This document shows, one piece after another, positions 54,913 to 61,809 of a stretch of DNA of 64,000 bases (position 1 is its first letter; each line of letters opens with the position of its first letter). Where the stretch lies: assembly GCA_963762965.1 (NCBI GenBank), contig CAVXME010000001.1, positions 248,001-312,000 of the forward strand. The letters run 5' to 3'. The DNA is from DATBAX01 sp963762965. Lineage in GTDB: Bacteria; Acidobacteriota; Terriglobia; Terriglobales; Acidobacteriaceae. The notes under the pieces were generated by a model. The model was not told where the DNA came from, did no database searches, and was given only the letters and a program-made list of their open reading frames with translations. The position numbers and the translations under genes were made by a program.

Positions 54913-55344
54913 ATGAAAGATGCAGTCGATTCGCTGCCAGCCGAACGCCCGTCCGAAACAGAAGGTTTTGCCAACCGCAAGCTCATCCGTCCAGCGCTGA
55001 ACCGGGCCGAGCACACGCCCCAGAACCATTCTCCGCAAGCTACTGGGGAACGCCGGGAGCGTCCGGCGCATAGCGATCGCGGCGGCCATGAACGGTCCAA
55101 TGGCGGCGGCAAGAAAGCGGCGCCCCCCGAGCAGACCAACGCCGAGAATTTTTATTATCAGAAACAGATGCAATCGAAGACGCCGATGGTCATCGTGCTG
55201 CGCGACGGCGAGCAAATTCGTGGCGTCATTGAGTGGTATGACAAGTCCTGCCTCAAAGTGAATCGCAACAGCGGATCCAACCTGCTGATTTACAAACCCG
55301 CGATTAAGTACATGTATAAAGAGGGCGAGAACAGGGGGAAGTAG
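54913..55344 (+). CDS. hfq: Hfq-like Sm RNA chaperone with long N-terminal extension
   Basis: This protein of about 143 residues has a C-terminal Sm fold (from about residue 80): NFYYQKQMQSKTPMVIVLRDGEQIRGVIEWYDKSCLKV (Sm1) and NLLIYKPAIKYMYKEGE (Sm2). It matches Hfq in layout, but the hallmark YKHA of Sm2 reads YKPA. The first ~80 residues are polar, Arg/Gly/His-rich and probably disordered, unlike classical Hfq, whose tail is C-terminal. It should bind small RNAs and mRNAs as a ring. ATG at 54913 has AAGGTGG nearby. It is convergent with dcd across a block of repeats. Confidence 0.85.
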   Translation: MKDAVDSLPAERPSETEGFANRKLIRPALNRAEHTPQNHSPQATGERRERPAHSDRGGHERSNGGGKKAAPPEQTNAENFYYQKQMQSKTPMVIVLRDGEQIRGVIEWYDKSCLKVNRNSGSNLLIYKPAIKYMYKEGENRGK

Positions 55345-55363
55345 CTTTCGGCTTTCAGCCAAC
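55343..55363. repeat. Heptamer repeat, left arm, locus H (AGCTTTC type)
   Basis: Units AGCTTTC, GGCTTTC and AGCCAAC start at the hfq stop. They are inverse to locus I (55662-55695), about 300 bases away. Confidence 0.65.
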
Positions 55364-55369
55364 TACACT

Positions 55370-55451
55370 GTCATCCTGAGCGCAGCCAGACGTTCACGAA
55401 GTGAGCGTCTGCAAGTCGAAGGACCCCTACCTCTTAACTGAACGTCAGCAC
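55370..55451. repeat. Long repeat of TCATCCTGA family, inverted twin of 48543-48626
   Basis: Begins TGTCATCCTGAGCGCAGCC, has the hairpin TTCACGAAGTGA and continues AAGTCGAAGGACCCC, ending CTGAACGTCAGCAC. It is nearly identical, inverted, to the copy beside the glycosyltransferase gene. Confidence 0.75.
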
Positions 55452-55488
55452 GCAAGGCGCCCTGCAGAGGCGTGGTCGCAAGCTTCCC

Positions 55489-55541
55489 TTACCCGGCACT
55501 TACATGCCGGGCTAATGGATGCCGCCGCCTTCGGCGGCTGG
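55489..55541. repeat. Short hairpin repeats in hfq-dcd gap
   Basis: ACCCGGCACTTACATGCCGGG and GCCGCCGCCTTCGGCGGC form two hairpins, the first related to the element at 40704. Confidence 0.55.
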
Positions 55542-55606
55542 TTTTCGAACACTGTCTGAGCTCTTCGCGTTTTCGGAAAAGTCTGGAAGCTTCGATCATC
55601 ATCAGA

Positions 55607-55652
55607 AAAGCCCCGCCCTCCCGCAAAAAGCGCGGGAAGGACGGGGCACCCA
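55607..55652. terminator. GC-rich hairpin repeat, possible bidirectional terminator
   Basis: GCCCCGCCCTCCCGC and GCGGGAAGGACGGGGC pair across AAAAA, flanked by AAAA on the left, which gives a U-tract for minus-strand transcripts such as dcd. It is related to 37976. Confidence 0.55.
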
Positions 55653-55661
55653 TTGTGATTT

Positions 55662-55695
55662 AGCTGAAAGCTGACGGCTGATAGCTGACAGCTCT
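55662..55695. repeat. Heptamer repeat, right arm, locus I (AGCTGAN type)
   Basis: Units AGCTGAA, AGCTGAC, GGCTGAT and AGCTGAC are followed by AGCTCTA, ending at the dcd stop codon. Confidence 0.85.
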
Positions 55696-56245
55696 ACAGT
55701 TTCGGCAGCACAATCCCCGTCTGCGACTGATACTTGCCTTTCCTGTCGGCATAGCTCACTTCACAAACTTCATCGGACTGGAAGAACAAGATCTGGCACA
55801 GGCCTTCGTTGGCATAAATTTTCGCAGGCAGCGGTGTGGTGTTGGAAATTTCCAGAGTCACAAAGCCTTCCCACTCCGGCTCGAACGGGGTGACATTTAC
55901 GATGATGCCGCAGCGGGCGTAAGTCGATTTGCCAACGCAAATGGTCAGCACCTCGCGCGGAATTTTGAAATATTCCACCGAGCGGGCCAGCGCGAAAGAA
56001 TTGGGCGGGACGATGCAAACGTCGGAACGCACGGTGACAAACGAACGCTCATCAAAATTCTTGGGATCGACTACGGTGGAATTCACGTTGGTAAAGATTT
56101 TGAACTCGTCGGCGACCCGCAGGTCGTATCCATAGGAAGAAAGCCCGTAAGAAATCACACCTTCGCGTACCTGCTTCTCGGAAAAGGGGTTAATCATCTC
56201 GTTTTCGAGGGCTTTTTTGCGGATCCAGCGGTCACTCTTCAGCAT
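55694..56245 (-). CDS. dcd: dCTP deaminase
   Basis: This 183-residue trimeric enzyme of the dUTPase superfamily converts dCTP to dUTP. Signatures are SYGLSSYGYDLRVADEFKIF, the active-site CVGKSTYARCGI, PFEPEWEGFVTLEISNTTPLPAKIYANEG with the catalytic Glu, QILFFQSD, and GKYQSQTGI at the end. Whether it is bifunctional cannot be told by eye. It supplies dTMP precursors, in keeping with tmk nearby. It is convergent with hfq. Confidence 0.97.
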   Translation of the reverse strand: MLKSDRWIRKKALENEMINPFSEKQVREGVISYGLSSYGYDLRVADEFKIFTNVNSTVVDPKNFDERSFVTVRSDVCIVPPNSFALARSVEYFKIPREVLTICVGKSTYARCGIIVNVTPFEPEWEGFVTLEISNTTPLPAKIYANEGLCQILFFQSDEVCEVSYADRKGKYQSQTGIVLPKL

Positions 56246-56264
56246 GAGGCTCCTTGGGAAATGC

Positions 56265-56350
56265 AGCTATCAGCTCTCAGCTATCAGCTTTCAGGAAAAT
56301 CCCTGTGCAAGTTAAGTGTGTCCAAAAAATTGGCTGAAAGTTGATGCTGC
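56265..56350. repeat. Heptamer-repeat inverted arms, locus J (AGCTNTC type)
   Basis: Left-arm units AGCTATC, AGCTCTC, AGCTATC and AGCTTTC (56265-56292). A shorter right arm has GGCTGAA, AGTTGAT and GCTG (56332-56349). It lies upstream of dcd and of the HU gene. Confidence 0.8.
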
Positions 56351-56383
56351 GGGTGCCGCCATCTTACGGGATACACGCTGCCG

Positions 56384-56412
56384 TTGACAATCTCTGATAT
56401 CTCCCTTAGCAT
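56384..56412 (+). promoter_or_regulatory. Predicted sigma-70 promoter of the HU gene
   Basis: TTGACA (56384-56389), 17 bases, TAGCAT (56407-56412). Transcription would start about 40 bases before the HU GTG. Confidence 0.7.
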
Positions 56413-56460
56413 CAAGCACTTGGTGGACTTTGTAACCACTCCGCCGCCGGGAGCACGCCT

Positions 56461-56730
56461 GTGATTAAGCTCGACATCATCAATGAAGTGGTGAATAAAA
56501 CCGGAATCACCAAAACCAAGGCCGAATTGGCCGTGGAAACCGTCTTCGAAAGCATGAAGCGGTCGCTCTCCAAGGGCGATCGTATTGAGCTGCGGGGATT
56601 TGGCGTGTTTAACGTGCGTCCGCGCAAGACTGGCATTGGACGCAATCCACGCACCGGCGCCGAAGTTTCCATTCCGCCAGGAAAAGCCGTGCGCTTCAAG
56701 CCCGGCAAGGAGTTACAGTCGATCGACTGA
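56461..56730 (+). CDS. HU/IHF-family DNA-binding protein
   Basis: This 89-residue nucleoid protein has helices KLDIINEVVNKTGITKTKAELAVETVFESM, then GDRIELRGFGVFNVRPRKTGIGRNPRTGAEVSIPP (the DNA-binding arm with RNPRTG) and a final GKAVRFKPGKEL. It bends DNA and compacts the chromosome. The GTG start has GGGAG eight bases upstream. HU and IHF cannot be distinguished. It has its own near-consensus promoter. The GTG start also fits its length to the family's 90 residues. Confidence 0.95.
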   Translation: MIKLDIINEVVNKTGITKTKAELAVETVFESMKRSLSKGDRIELRGFGVFNVRPRKTGIGRNPRTGAEVSIPPGKAVRFKPGKELQSID

Positions 56731-56828
56731 GGACACTCCTCTCTGCGCTGCTGGCCTGGGCGCTTTGGTGCTCAATTGTGCTCTGATGATGTAGAGTCCG
56801 GCAGAATTCATATCTCTTGAAGTGATCG

Positions 56829-57854
56829 ATGTCCGAAATTATCCCACCCAGTTCTCCGATATCCGCTTCCTCCACCACTGAGTATTACCGCCCGATGGAA
56901 GTGTTTGTGGTACAGCAGCCTAAACAGCGCTACTGGCTGCATATCCTGCTGCTGCTGGTTACGATCTTCACGACTCTCGTGGTTGGCGCACGCATGCAAT
57001 TCAACTTTGAGCACAATCTGCCGAACTTCACGGCAGGCAATGAGTTGATGCCATTCTTTCCGATTGAGTGGATATTCGCAGCACCCCGGCGTCTGCTTCT
57101 GGGTATTCCCTTCTCCGCGACTCTCTTGCTGATTCTGATGGCCCACGAGATGGGGCATTACGTCCTCTGCCGCTATTACGGGGTTCGCGCGACGCTTCCC
57201 TTTTTCATCCCGGCACCTACGTTGATCGGGACACTGGGAGCGGTGATTCGCATCAAGTCGCCGATCCGTTCGCGAGCGGCGTTGTTTGACATCGGAGTTG
57301 CGGGGCCGATTGCGGGATTTGTCGTGGCTGTAACAACACTTTTCATTGCGCTGATTCTTTCGAAGCCGGTCGTTGCGACCATGGGCCATCCCGACTTGCA
57401 GTTGGGATATCCCTTGATTTTTCGTGTGGTGCATCACGTGTTGGCGTCGATTGCGCCCGATAGCGTCGCTCCACTGCCCCTCCGCCAAATCTCACTTCAT
57501 CCCATCGGGGTGGCGGCCTGGGTTGGGATGTTTGCGACCGCATTGAACCTGCTGCCCAGCGGTCAACTCGATGGAGGCCATATGGTGTATGCGCTGTGGC
57601 CGCGCGCACATCGCCTGGTCTCGTGGATAGTTGTTTTCTTTCTCGCTTATCTGGGCTGGCACTTTGTGGGATGGCGCTTATGGGCGGGGCTGGTTGCGGC
57701 GATGAATATTATGTCGTGGCGTCAGCAGCAGGCACCGGAGTTTCCCGGAATTCGTGGGTTCCGGTGGGGGTTGGCGTTGCTGGGCCTGGTGATGCTTGTA
57801 TTGACGTTCACCATCGTGCCGTTTTCGGGAGAAGGGTTCGGCTGGCGGTGGTAA
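56829..57854 (+). CDS. Site-2 protease (M50) family membrane metallopeptidase
   Basis: This 341-residue polytopic protein has about seven hydrophobic segments. The zinc motif MAHEMGHYVLCRYYGVRATLPFFIP and the second metal ligand NLLPSGQLDGGHMVYAL (LDG) mark a site-2 protease of the YUP/EGY1-like type. It lacks a PDZ domain and begins with a cytoplasmic ~40-residue polar tail. It probably cleaves membrane-spanning regulators, but the substrate is unknown. It follows the HU gene by 98 bases. Confidence 0.93.
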   Translation: MSEIIPPSSPISASSTTEYYRPMEVFVVQQPKQRYWLHILLLLVTIFTTLVVGARMQFNFEHNLPNFTAGNELMPFFPIEWIFAAPRRLLLGIPFSATLLLILMAHEMGHYVLCRYYGVRATLPFFIPAPTLIGTLGAVIRIKSPIRSRAALFDIGVAGPIAGFVVAVTTLFIALILSKPVVATMGHPDLQLGYPLIFRVVHHVLASIAPDSVAPLPLRQISLHPIGVAAWVGMFATALNLLPSGQLDGGHMVYALWPRAHRLVSWIVVFFLAYLGWHFVGWRLWAGLVAAMNIMSWRQQQAPEFPGIRGFRWGLALLGLVMLVLTFTIVPFSGEGFGWRW

Positions 57855-57870
57855 CACTAGTGAAGCTTCT

Positions 57871-57934
57871 AGGGGTCCTTCGACTCCGTGTCTGCTTCGC
57901 TTTCGCGAAACAGACACTGCGCTCAGGATGACAA
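57871..57934. repeat. Dispersed repeat, TCATCCTGA...GGACC family
   Basis: GGGTCCTTCGACTCCGTGTC is followed by the hairpin CTTCGCTTTCGCGAAACAG and CTGCGCTCAGGATGACA. It lies between the convergent M50 and MFS genes. Confidence 0.65.
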
Positions 57935-57955
57935 TGGGGTTAAAGATGTTCTCGC

Positions 57956-59335
57956 CTAATCTTCTACTACTCTGGCTGTCGTCTCTTGTGATGGCTCGCC
58001 GCCGGCGGCTTCCTGGGCAACGATCAAGCGTCGCGCTTCGACTCGAATCTTGGAAAGGTTCACACCGAAGATTGCCGCACCGCCGATGGCACCGACTGCG
58101 CCCATCGCAACCGTAATTGGCGCGCCCAGGCGGTCAGCTAGTGCGCCTCCCAGGAACGCTCCGAATGGGGCCATGCCCATGAACATCATGGAATAGACGG
58201 CCATGATTCTGCCGCGTAGATGATCGGGCACCATCGCCTGGATCAGCGTGTTGGACGAAGACATTCCCAGCATCATGCAGAAACCGACGGGAAGCAGCAA
58301 AGCGGTAGAGAGCCAGAAATTCCTTGAGAGAGAAAATAGAACCAGGCTGAAACCGAAGCCTCCGCAAGAAAATGCCACCCAACGGCCGAGCCCGCGAACA
58401 CCCCTCCGAGTCGCCAGTGTCAATGCACCGAGAAGTGCTCCCACTCCAGTCGCACCCATCAGGATACCCAGGCCCACAGCACGGGGGTCGTCTTTCGTCC
58501 CGGTGAAAAGACCCAAGCCGCCGACACCACCCTTCACCAGGTTGTGAGCAAACACCGGCATGAGCACCGTGTAGGGCATCGCCACCAGGCTCACCACTCC
58601 GAGGAGCAGCAGGATATTCCGGATCGGCGCGGTGCGCTTCACGAAGCGGAAACCTTCAATGATGTGCGCCAGAGGCGAACCTGGGGGCGCGTGATAGACC
58701 GGTCGCTGCACTTTCATCATGAGCAACCCGATGATCACAGCAATGTAACTCACGGCATTCGCCAGGAAACACCAACCCTCACCGATTTTGGCTACCAGAA
58801 TTCCGGCAATCGCCGGACCGATGATGCGCGCGCCATTGAACATCGAGGAATTCAGGGCGATGGCGTTCATCAGATCTTCTTTCCCCACCATGTCCACGAG
58901 GAAAGACTGGCGTCCGGGAATATCAAAGGCATTCACCACGCCGAGCAACGCGGCCAGCACGAAGATGTGCCACACCTGAATTCTGTGGCTAAGGGTTAGG
59001 ACCGCTAGGATAAAAGCCAGCACCATGGAGGCGATCTGGGTGCTGATGACTACTCGATGGCGGTTGTTGCGGTCGGCCACAATCCCGCCCAGCGGCGCTA
59101 CCAGAAATACCGGAATCTGACTGGCGAATCCGACGGATCCCAGCAACAGAGAGGAGCCGGTCATCCGGTAAACCAGCCAGGACTGGGCCACGCTTTGCAT
59201 CCAGGTGCCGATCAGAGAAATGAGCTGGCCACTGAAGAAAAGTTGGAAGTTGCGATGCTTGAGCGCACGAACAGCCGTGGAGACGCGTCCCTTACGCGAC
59301 GTCGAATGATCGGAGGCCGGCTGGTGGGACATCAT
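57956..59335 (-). CDS. MFS transporter (EntS/MFS_3-like)
   Basis: This 459-residue exporter-type major facilitator has twelve hydrophobic segments. Typical MFS_3 stretches are FQLFFSGQLISLIGTWMQSVAQSWLVYRMTGSS, GGIVADRNNRHRVV (the loop 2-3 motif), and VNAFDIPGRQSFLVDMVGKEDLMNAIALNSSMFNGARIIGPAIAG. This subgroup includes the siderophore exporter EntS and drug efflux pumps. The substrate is not evident. The C-terminus carries a polar tail of about 30 residues. No regulator adjoins it. Confidence 0.93.
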   Translation of the reverse strand: MMSHQPASDHSTSRKGRVSTAVRALKHRNFQLFFSGQLISLIGTWMQSVAQSWLVYRMTGSSLLLGSVGFASQIPVFLVAPLGGIVADRNNRHRVVISTQIASMVLAFILAVLTLSHRIQVWHIFVLAALLGVVNAFDIPGRQSFLVDMVGKEDLMNAIALNSSMFNGARIIGPAIAGILVAKIGEGWCFLANAVSYIAVIIGLLMMKVQRPVYHAPPGSPLAHIIEGFRFVKRTAPIRNILLLLGVVSLVAMPYTVLMPVFAHNLVKGGVGGLGLFTGTKDDPRAVGLGILMGATGVGALLGALTLATRRGVRGLGRWVAFSCGGFGFSLVLFSLSRNFWLSTALLLPVGFCMMLGMSSSNTLIQAMVPDHLRGRIMAVYSMMFMGMAPFGAFLGGALADRLGAPITVAMGAVGAIGGAAIFGVNLSKIRVEARRLIVAQEAAGGEPSQETTARVVED

Positions 59336-59635
59336 TCCGTGGGAAGTCTGCTTGTGGAAATTCTTCGCGATGAATTGATTGTTTCACTTTCAGTCGACGA
59401 TTGTCGATGCCGTCCATTGGCGAAATACTTTGCGGTCTTTGCGGTTAAAAGCTTTGACCGCAGCACGGAATGCCGACATATCGGCACTGAAGTGTAAAAC
59501 AAAATGATGCGCACCCCCGTGACTAACTGGGGACTTCCCAGACATCGACCCCTCGGGTAGAGTTGTGATTCTTGTTTCGAACTCGGCGAGGAAATCGCCG
59601 GTGTTGATTCAAGTATAGAAGCCGCGGAGAGTACC
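59336..59635. other. Divergent intergenic stretch upstream of MFS and PilZ genes
   Basis: About 300 bases with no gene. TGCGGT and ACCGCA form an inverted repeat near 59433-59461, and CGACGATTGTCGATG is a short palindrome. No confident promoter pair was seen. Confidence 0.4.
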
Positions 59636-60076
59636 ATGAGCACTGACCAGGTTCGCTTTGAGCGCCGCGCCACACAACGCTTCGATTTTCAACTTCCGGT
59701 GACCATCCGGTTAGCGGACAACCACAGCGAAGGTTATGGATTCACCCAGGATTTGAGCGCCCGTGGGGCGCTGCTATACACGGATTTTGCCTTGTCCGAA
59801 GGGGCCGGGGTGGAGCTCACACTGGTGATGCCCTCGGAGATTACGCTCGCGGAGAACATGCGGGTACGCTGCCGCGGGAAAGTGATGCGGGTTTGCACAG
59901 CGCTGACGGGAACGAGATTCGGCGTGGCCGTCCGCATCGAAGGATACGAATATCTGCCGGAAATCACGAGCGCGGCTGCGGTGTTCGCCCGCGATTCCAT
60001 TGTGCCGAACGAGAACCCGGAAGAGAATGAAATGACCGCGCATACTTTTCACATGCGCAGTGCATTACAACATTAA
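59636..60076 (+). CDS. PilZ-domain protein
   Basis: This 146-residue single PilZ domain has FERRATQRFDFQLPVTIRL with the arginine motif (RRxxxR) and GFTQDLSARGALLYTDF, matching D/NxSxxG. It is therefore a c-di-GMP receptor candidate. The strands EITLAENMRVRCRGKVMRV and RFGVAVRIEGYEYL complete the barrel. The C-terminal ~30 residues are polar. GGAGAG precedes the ATG. It lies upstream of the TadZ/CpaE-like gene on the same strand, but a predicted promoter lies in between. Confidence 0.87.
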   Translation: MSTDQVRFERRATQRFDFQLPVTIRLADNHSEGYGFTQDLSARGALLYTDFALSEGAGVELTLVMPSEITLAENMRVRCRGKVMRVCTALTGTRFGVAVRIEGYEYLPEITSAAAVFARDSIVPNENPEENEMTAHTFHMRSALQH

Positions 60077-60150
60077 TTTTGGATTAGTCTTTCTGGACTA
60101 GATCCCCGCTTTCTGCCTGGACGGCGGAGATTTTCCACATAACCGCTGCT

Positions 60151-60178
60151 TTGCAAGCCCGTTGCTTTTGCGTAGAAT
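60151..60178 (+). promoter_or_regulatory. Predicted promoter upstream of the TadZ/CpaE-like gene
   Basis: TTGCAA (60151-60156), 16 bases, TAGAAT (60173-60178). A leader of about 185 bases follows, in which GTTACG and CGTAAC form a spaced inverted repeat near 60294-60317. Confidence 0.5.
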
Positions 60179-60369
60179 AGAACTTCCAGAGACTTTCACC
60201 CGCTTACGGCTCTCCCCGCTGTATGTGTCCTTCGTCTCTGCGGTTTAAAGTTAGTTTGCCCAAAAGGGACATTCTTTGCTGGGGTTTATCCACGTTACGT
60301 AAGTCACTTGGCGTAACCTCGATCCCTTCATAACATGAAGATATTGACTCTAGGAGATAGACCCCGGTC

Positions 60370-61605
60370 ATGCAAGGCGTAGCAGTCACTCTCCTCACCG
60401 AAGATAAAGAGCGGCTTTCGGCACTCCAGCATCGTCTGGAGAGCACGCAGAGCGGCCGGATTGTTTTTGCCCACGTGGGCTTCCCGGCGGCTGCGACAGA
60501 CCCCATTTTGCGGCAAATTCAGGACGTGCGGACGGAAGTGCTGCTGATCGACATCGATCCGCATAACTCGCAACGCGCCATCCATACCATCGAACTTATC
60601 CATTCGAACACATCTGAAATTGTGGTTTTTGCCATCGGCAGCATGCACGATCCCGCCACCATCGTGTCGGCGATGCGTGCCGGGGCGCGCGAATATTTGG
60701 AGCGGGACGCGAGTCCGGCCAGCATGGTCGAAGCCTTGACCCGCTTTTCGGCTTCGCGCAGCAAAGCCCGCGCCACCTCCGGGCGCGCCCGGGTATTCAC
60801 TTTTACCAGCGCGAAAGGCGGGGCGGGGGCCACCACGGCAGCGGTCAATACTGCGATTGCGCTGCAAGAGTCCCACGGTGGAGTCTTATTGGTGGATTTT
60901 GCCCCGCTGGGTCACGCGTCCTTGCATCTGAATTTGCGTCCGGCGTTTGGGGTGATGGATGCTTTGCAGAACCTGCACCGGCTTGATTCTTCCTTGCTGG
61001 AAGGCTTGATGACGACCTGCAAAGGCGGACTGCAATTGCTGGCGGGGTCGCAACAGCCTCTGACGTTGCAACCCAGTGCCGCCGACCTCGCCCGCTTATT
61101 CGATCTTCTGGTTTCGCACTTCCGTTACGTGATCGTGGATTGCTCCGGCCGCATGGACCAAACTGCCCGGCTGCTCTGTGATTTGTCCAATGCCGTGCTG
61201 ATGGTGGCGCAAGCCGATGTGGTCTCGTTGTGGAGCGCGGCCCGCATCCGGACTTTTCTGGAAGAAGGCGGTGGCCGCGACCGGGTGCGCCTGATTATCA
61301 ATCGATATAAGAAGATCCCTGGCTTCACCGATGAAGACATCGAGAAGGCGACCACCTGCAAACTGCTGTGGAAACTGCCTAATAATTTTCAATCGGTGTC
61401 CCCCGCAATCGACAAGGGCGCTCCTGTGGCCCTCCTGAGCCATGATGACATTAGCCGCTCCTACCGCGGCCTGGCGGAGACCCTGGCAGATGCTTCCGCC
61501 AGTTCAGAAGGCTCGATGGATCTCTCGTACAATCCCGACAAGGCTGGTACAAAAAAGAAGGCGGTAGGACATCTGCTGATTTCGCCTTTGCGGGCCGGGC
61601 AGTAG
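60370..61605 (+). CDS. TadZ/CpaE-like protein: receiver-like domain plus MinD/ParA ATPase fold
   Basis: This 411-residue protein has a CheY-like receiver fold (residues 1-130, EVLLIDIDPHN and ASMVEALTRF) and a MinD/ParA-type domain. The deviant Walker A reads SAKGGAGATTAAVN: the second, usually catalytic Lys of KGGxGKT is Ala, as in the atypical TadZ/CpaE group, so ATP hydrolysis is doubtful. Other motifs are LLVDFAPLGHASLHLNLRPAFGVMDAL and VIVDCSGRMDQTARLLCD. Family role: placing a pilus assembly machine at a pole. No tad/cpa secretion genes are in the window; a PilZ gene is upstream. Confidence 0.88.
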   Translation: MQGVAVTLLTEDKERLSALQHRLESTQSGRIVFAHVGFPAAATDPILRQIQDVRTEVLLIDIDPHNSQRAIHTIELIHSNTSEIVVFAIGSMHDPATIVSAMRAGAREYLERDASPASMVEALTRFSASRSKARATSGRARVFTFTSAKGGAGATTAAVNTAIALQESHGGVLLVDFAPLGHASLHLNLRPAFGVMDALQNLHRLDSSLLEGLMTTCKGGLQLLAGSQQPLTLQPSAADLARLFDLLVSHFRYVIVDCSGRMDQTARLLCDLSNAVLMVAQADVVSLWSAARIRTFLEEGGGRDRVRLIINRYKKIPGFTDEDIEKATTCKLLWKLPNNFQSVSPAIDKGAPVALLSHDDISRSYRGLAETLADASASSEGSMDLSYNPDKAGTKKKAVGHLLISPLRAGQ

Positions 61606-61620
61606 TTGGCAATCAGACAC

Positions 61621-61692
61621 GTTGGGTGGAGCAGGCCTTCTCAGGCCTGCGTCAAGACAATCTTTGACAACCGGGCTTCAGCCCCTAAGTTA
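61621..61692. repeat. Dispersed repeat, GGGTGGAGCAGGCC type
   Basis: GTTGGGTGGAGCAGGCCTTC is followed by TCAGGCCTGCGTC and CGGGCTTCAGCCCCTAAG. It is related to the copy at 5137 and faces the next copy head to head. Confidence 0.6.
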
Positions 61693-61732
61693 CGTCAGTG
61701 AGGAATAACCAGCAGAACCCTCTATCCATCCA

Positions 61733-61803
61733 CCCCAGGCGCTGAAGCGCGCACAGGAGTAACGTCTTTAACGCAGCGCTATAAGCGCTGCTCCACCCAA
61801 AAT
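61733..61803. repeat. Dispersed repeat, GCGCTGAAGCGC / CCACCCAAAAT family
   Basis: CCCCAGGCGCTGAAGCGC is followed by GCAGCGCTATAAGCGCTGC and CCACCCAAAATC. It lies 41 bases after a related element. Confidence 0.65.
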
Positions 61804-61809
61804 CAAAGT

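Noticed and set aside
60370..61605. TadZ/CpaE-like gene considered as parA linked to the parS-like sites
   Set aside because: It has an N-terminal receiver-like domain and lacks the P-loop Lys; no parB follows.
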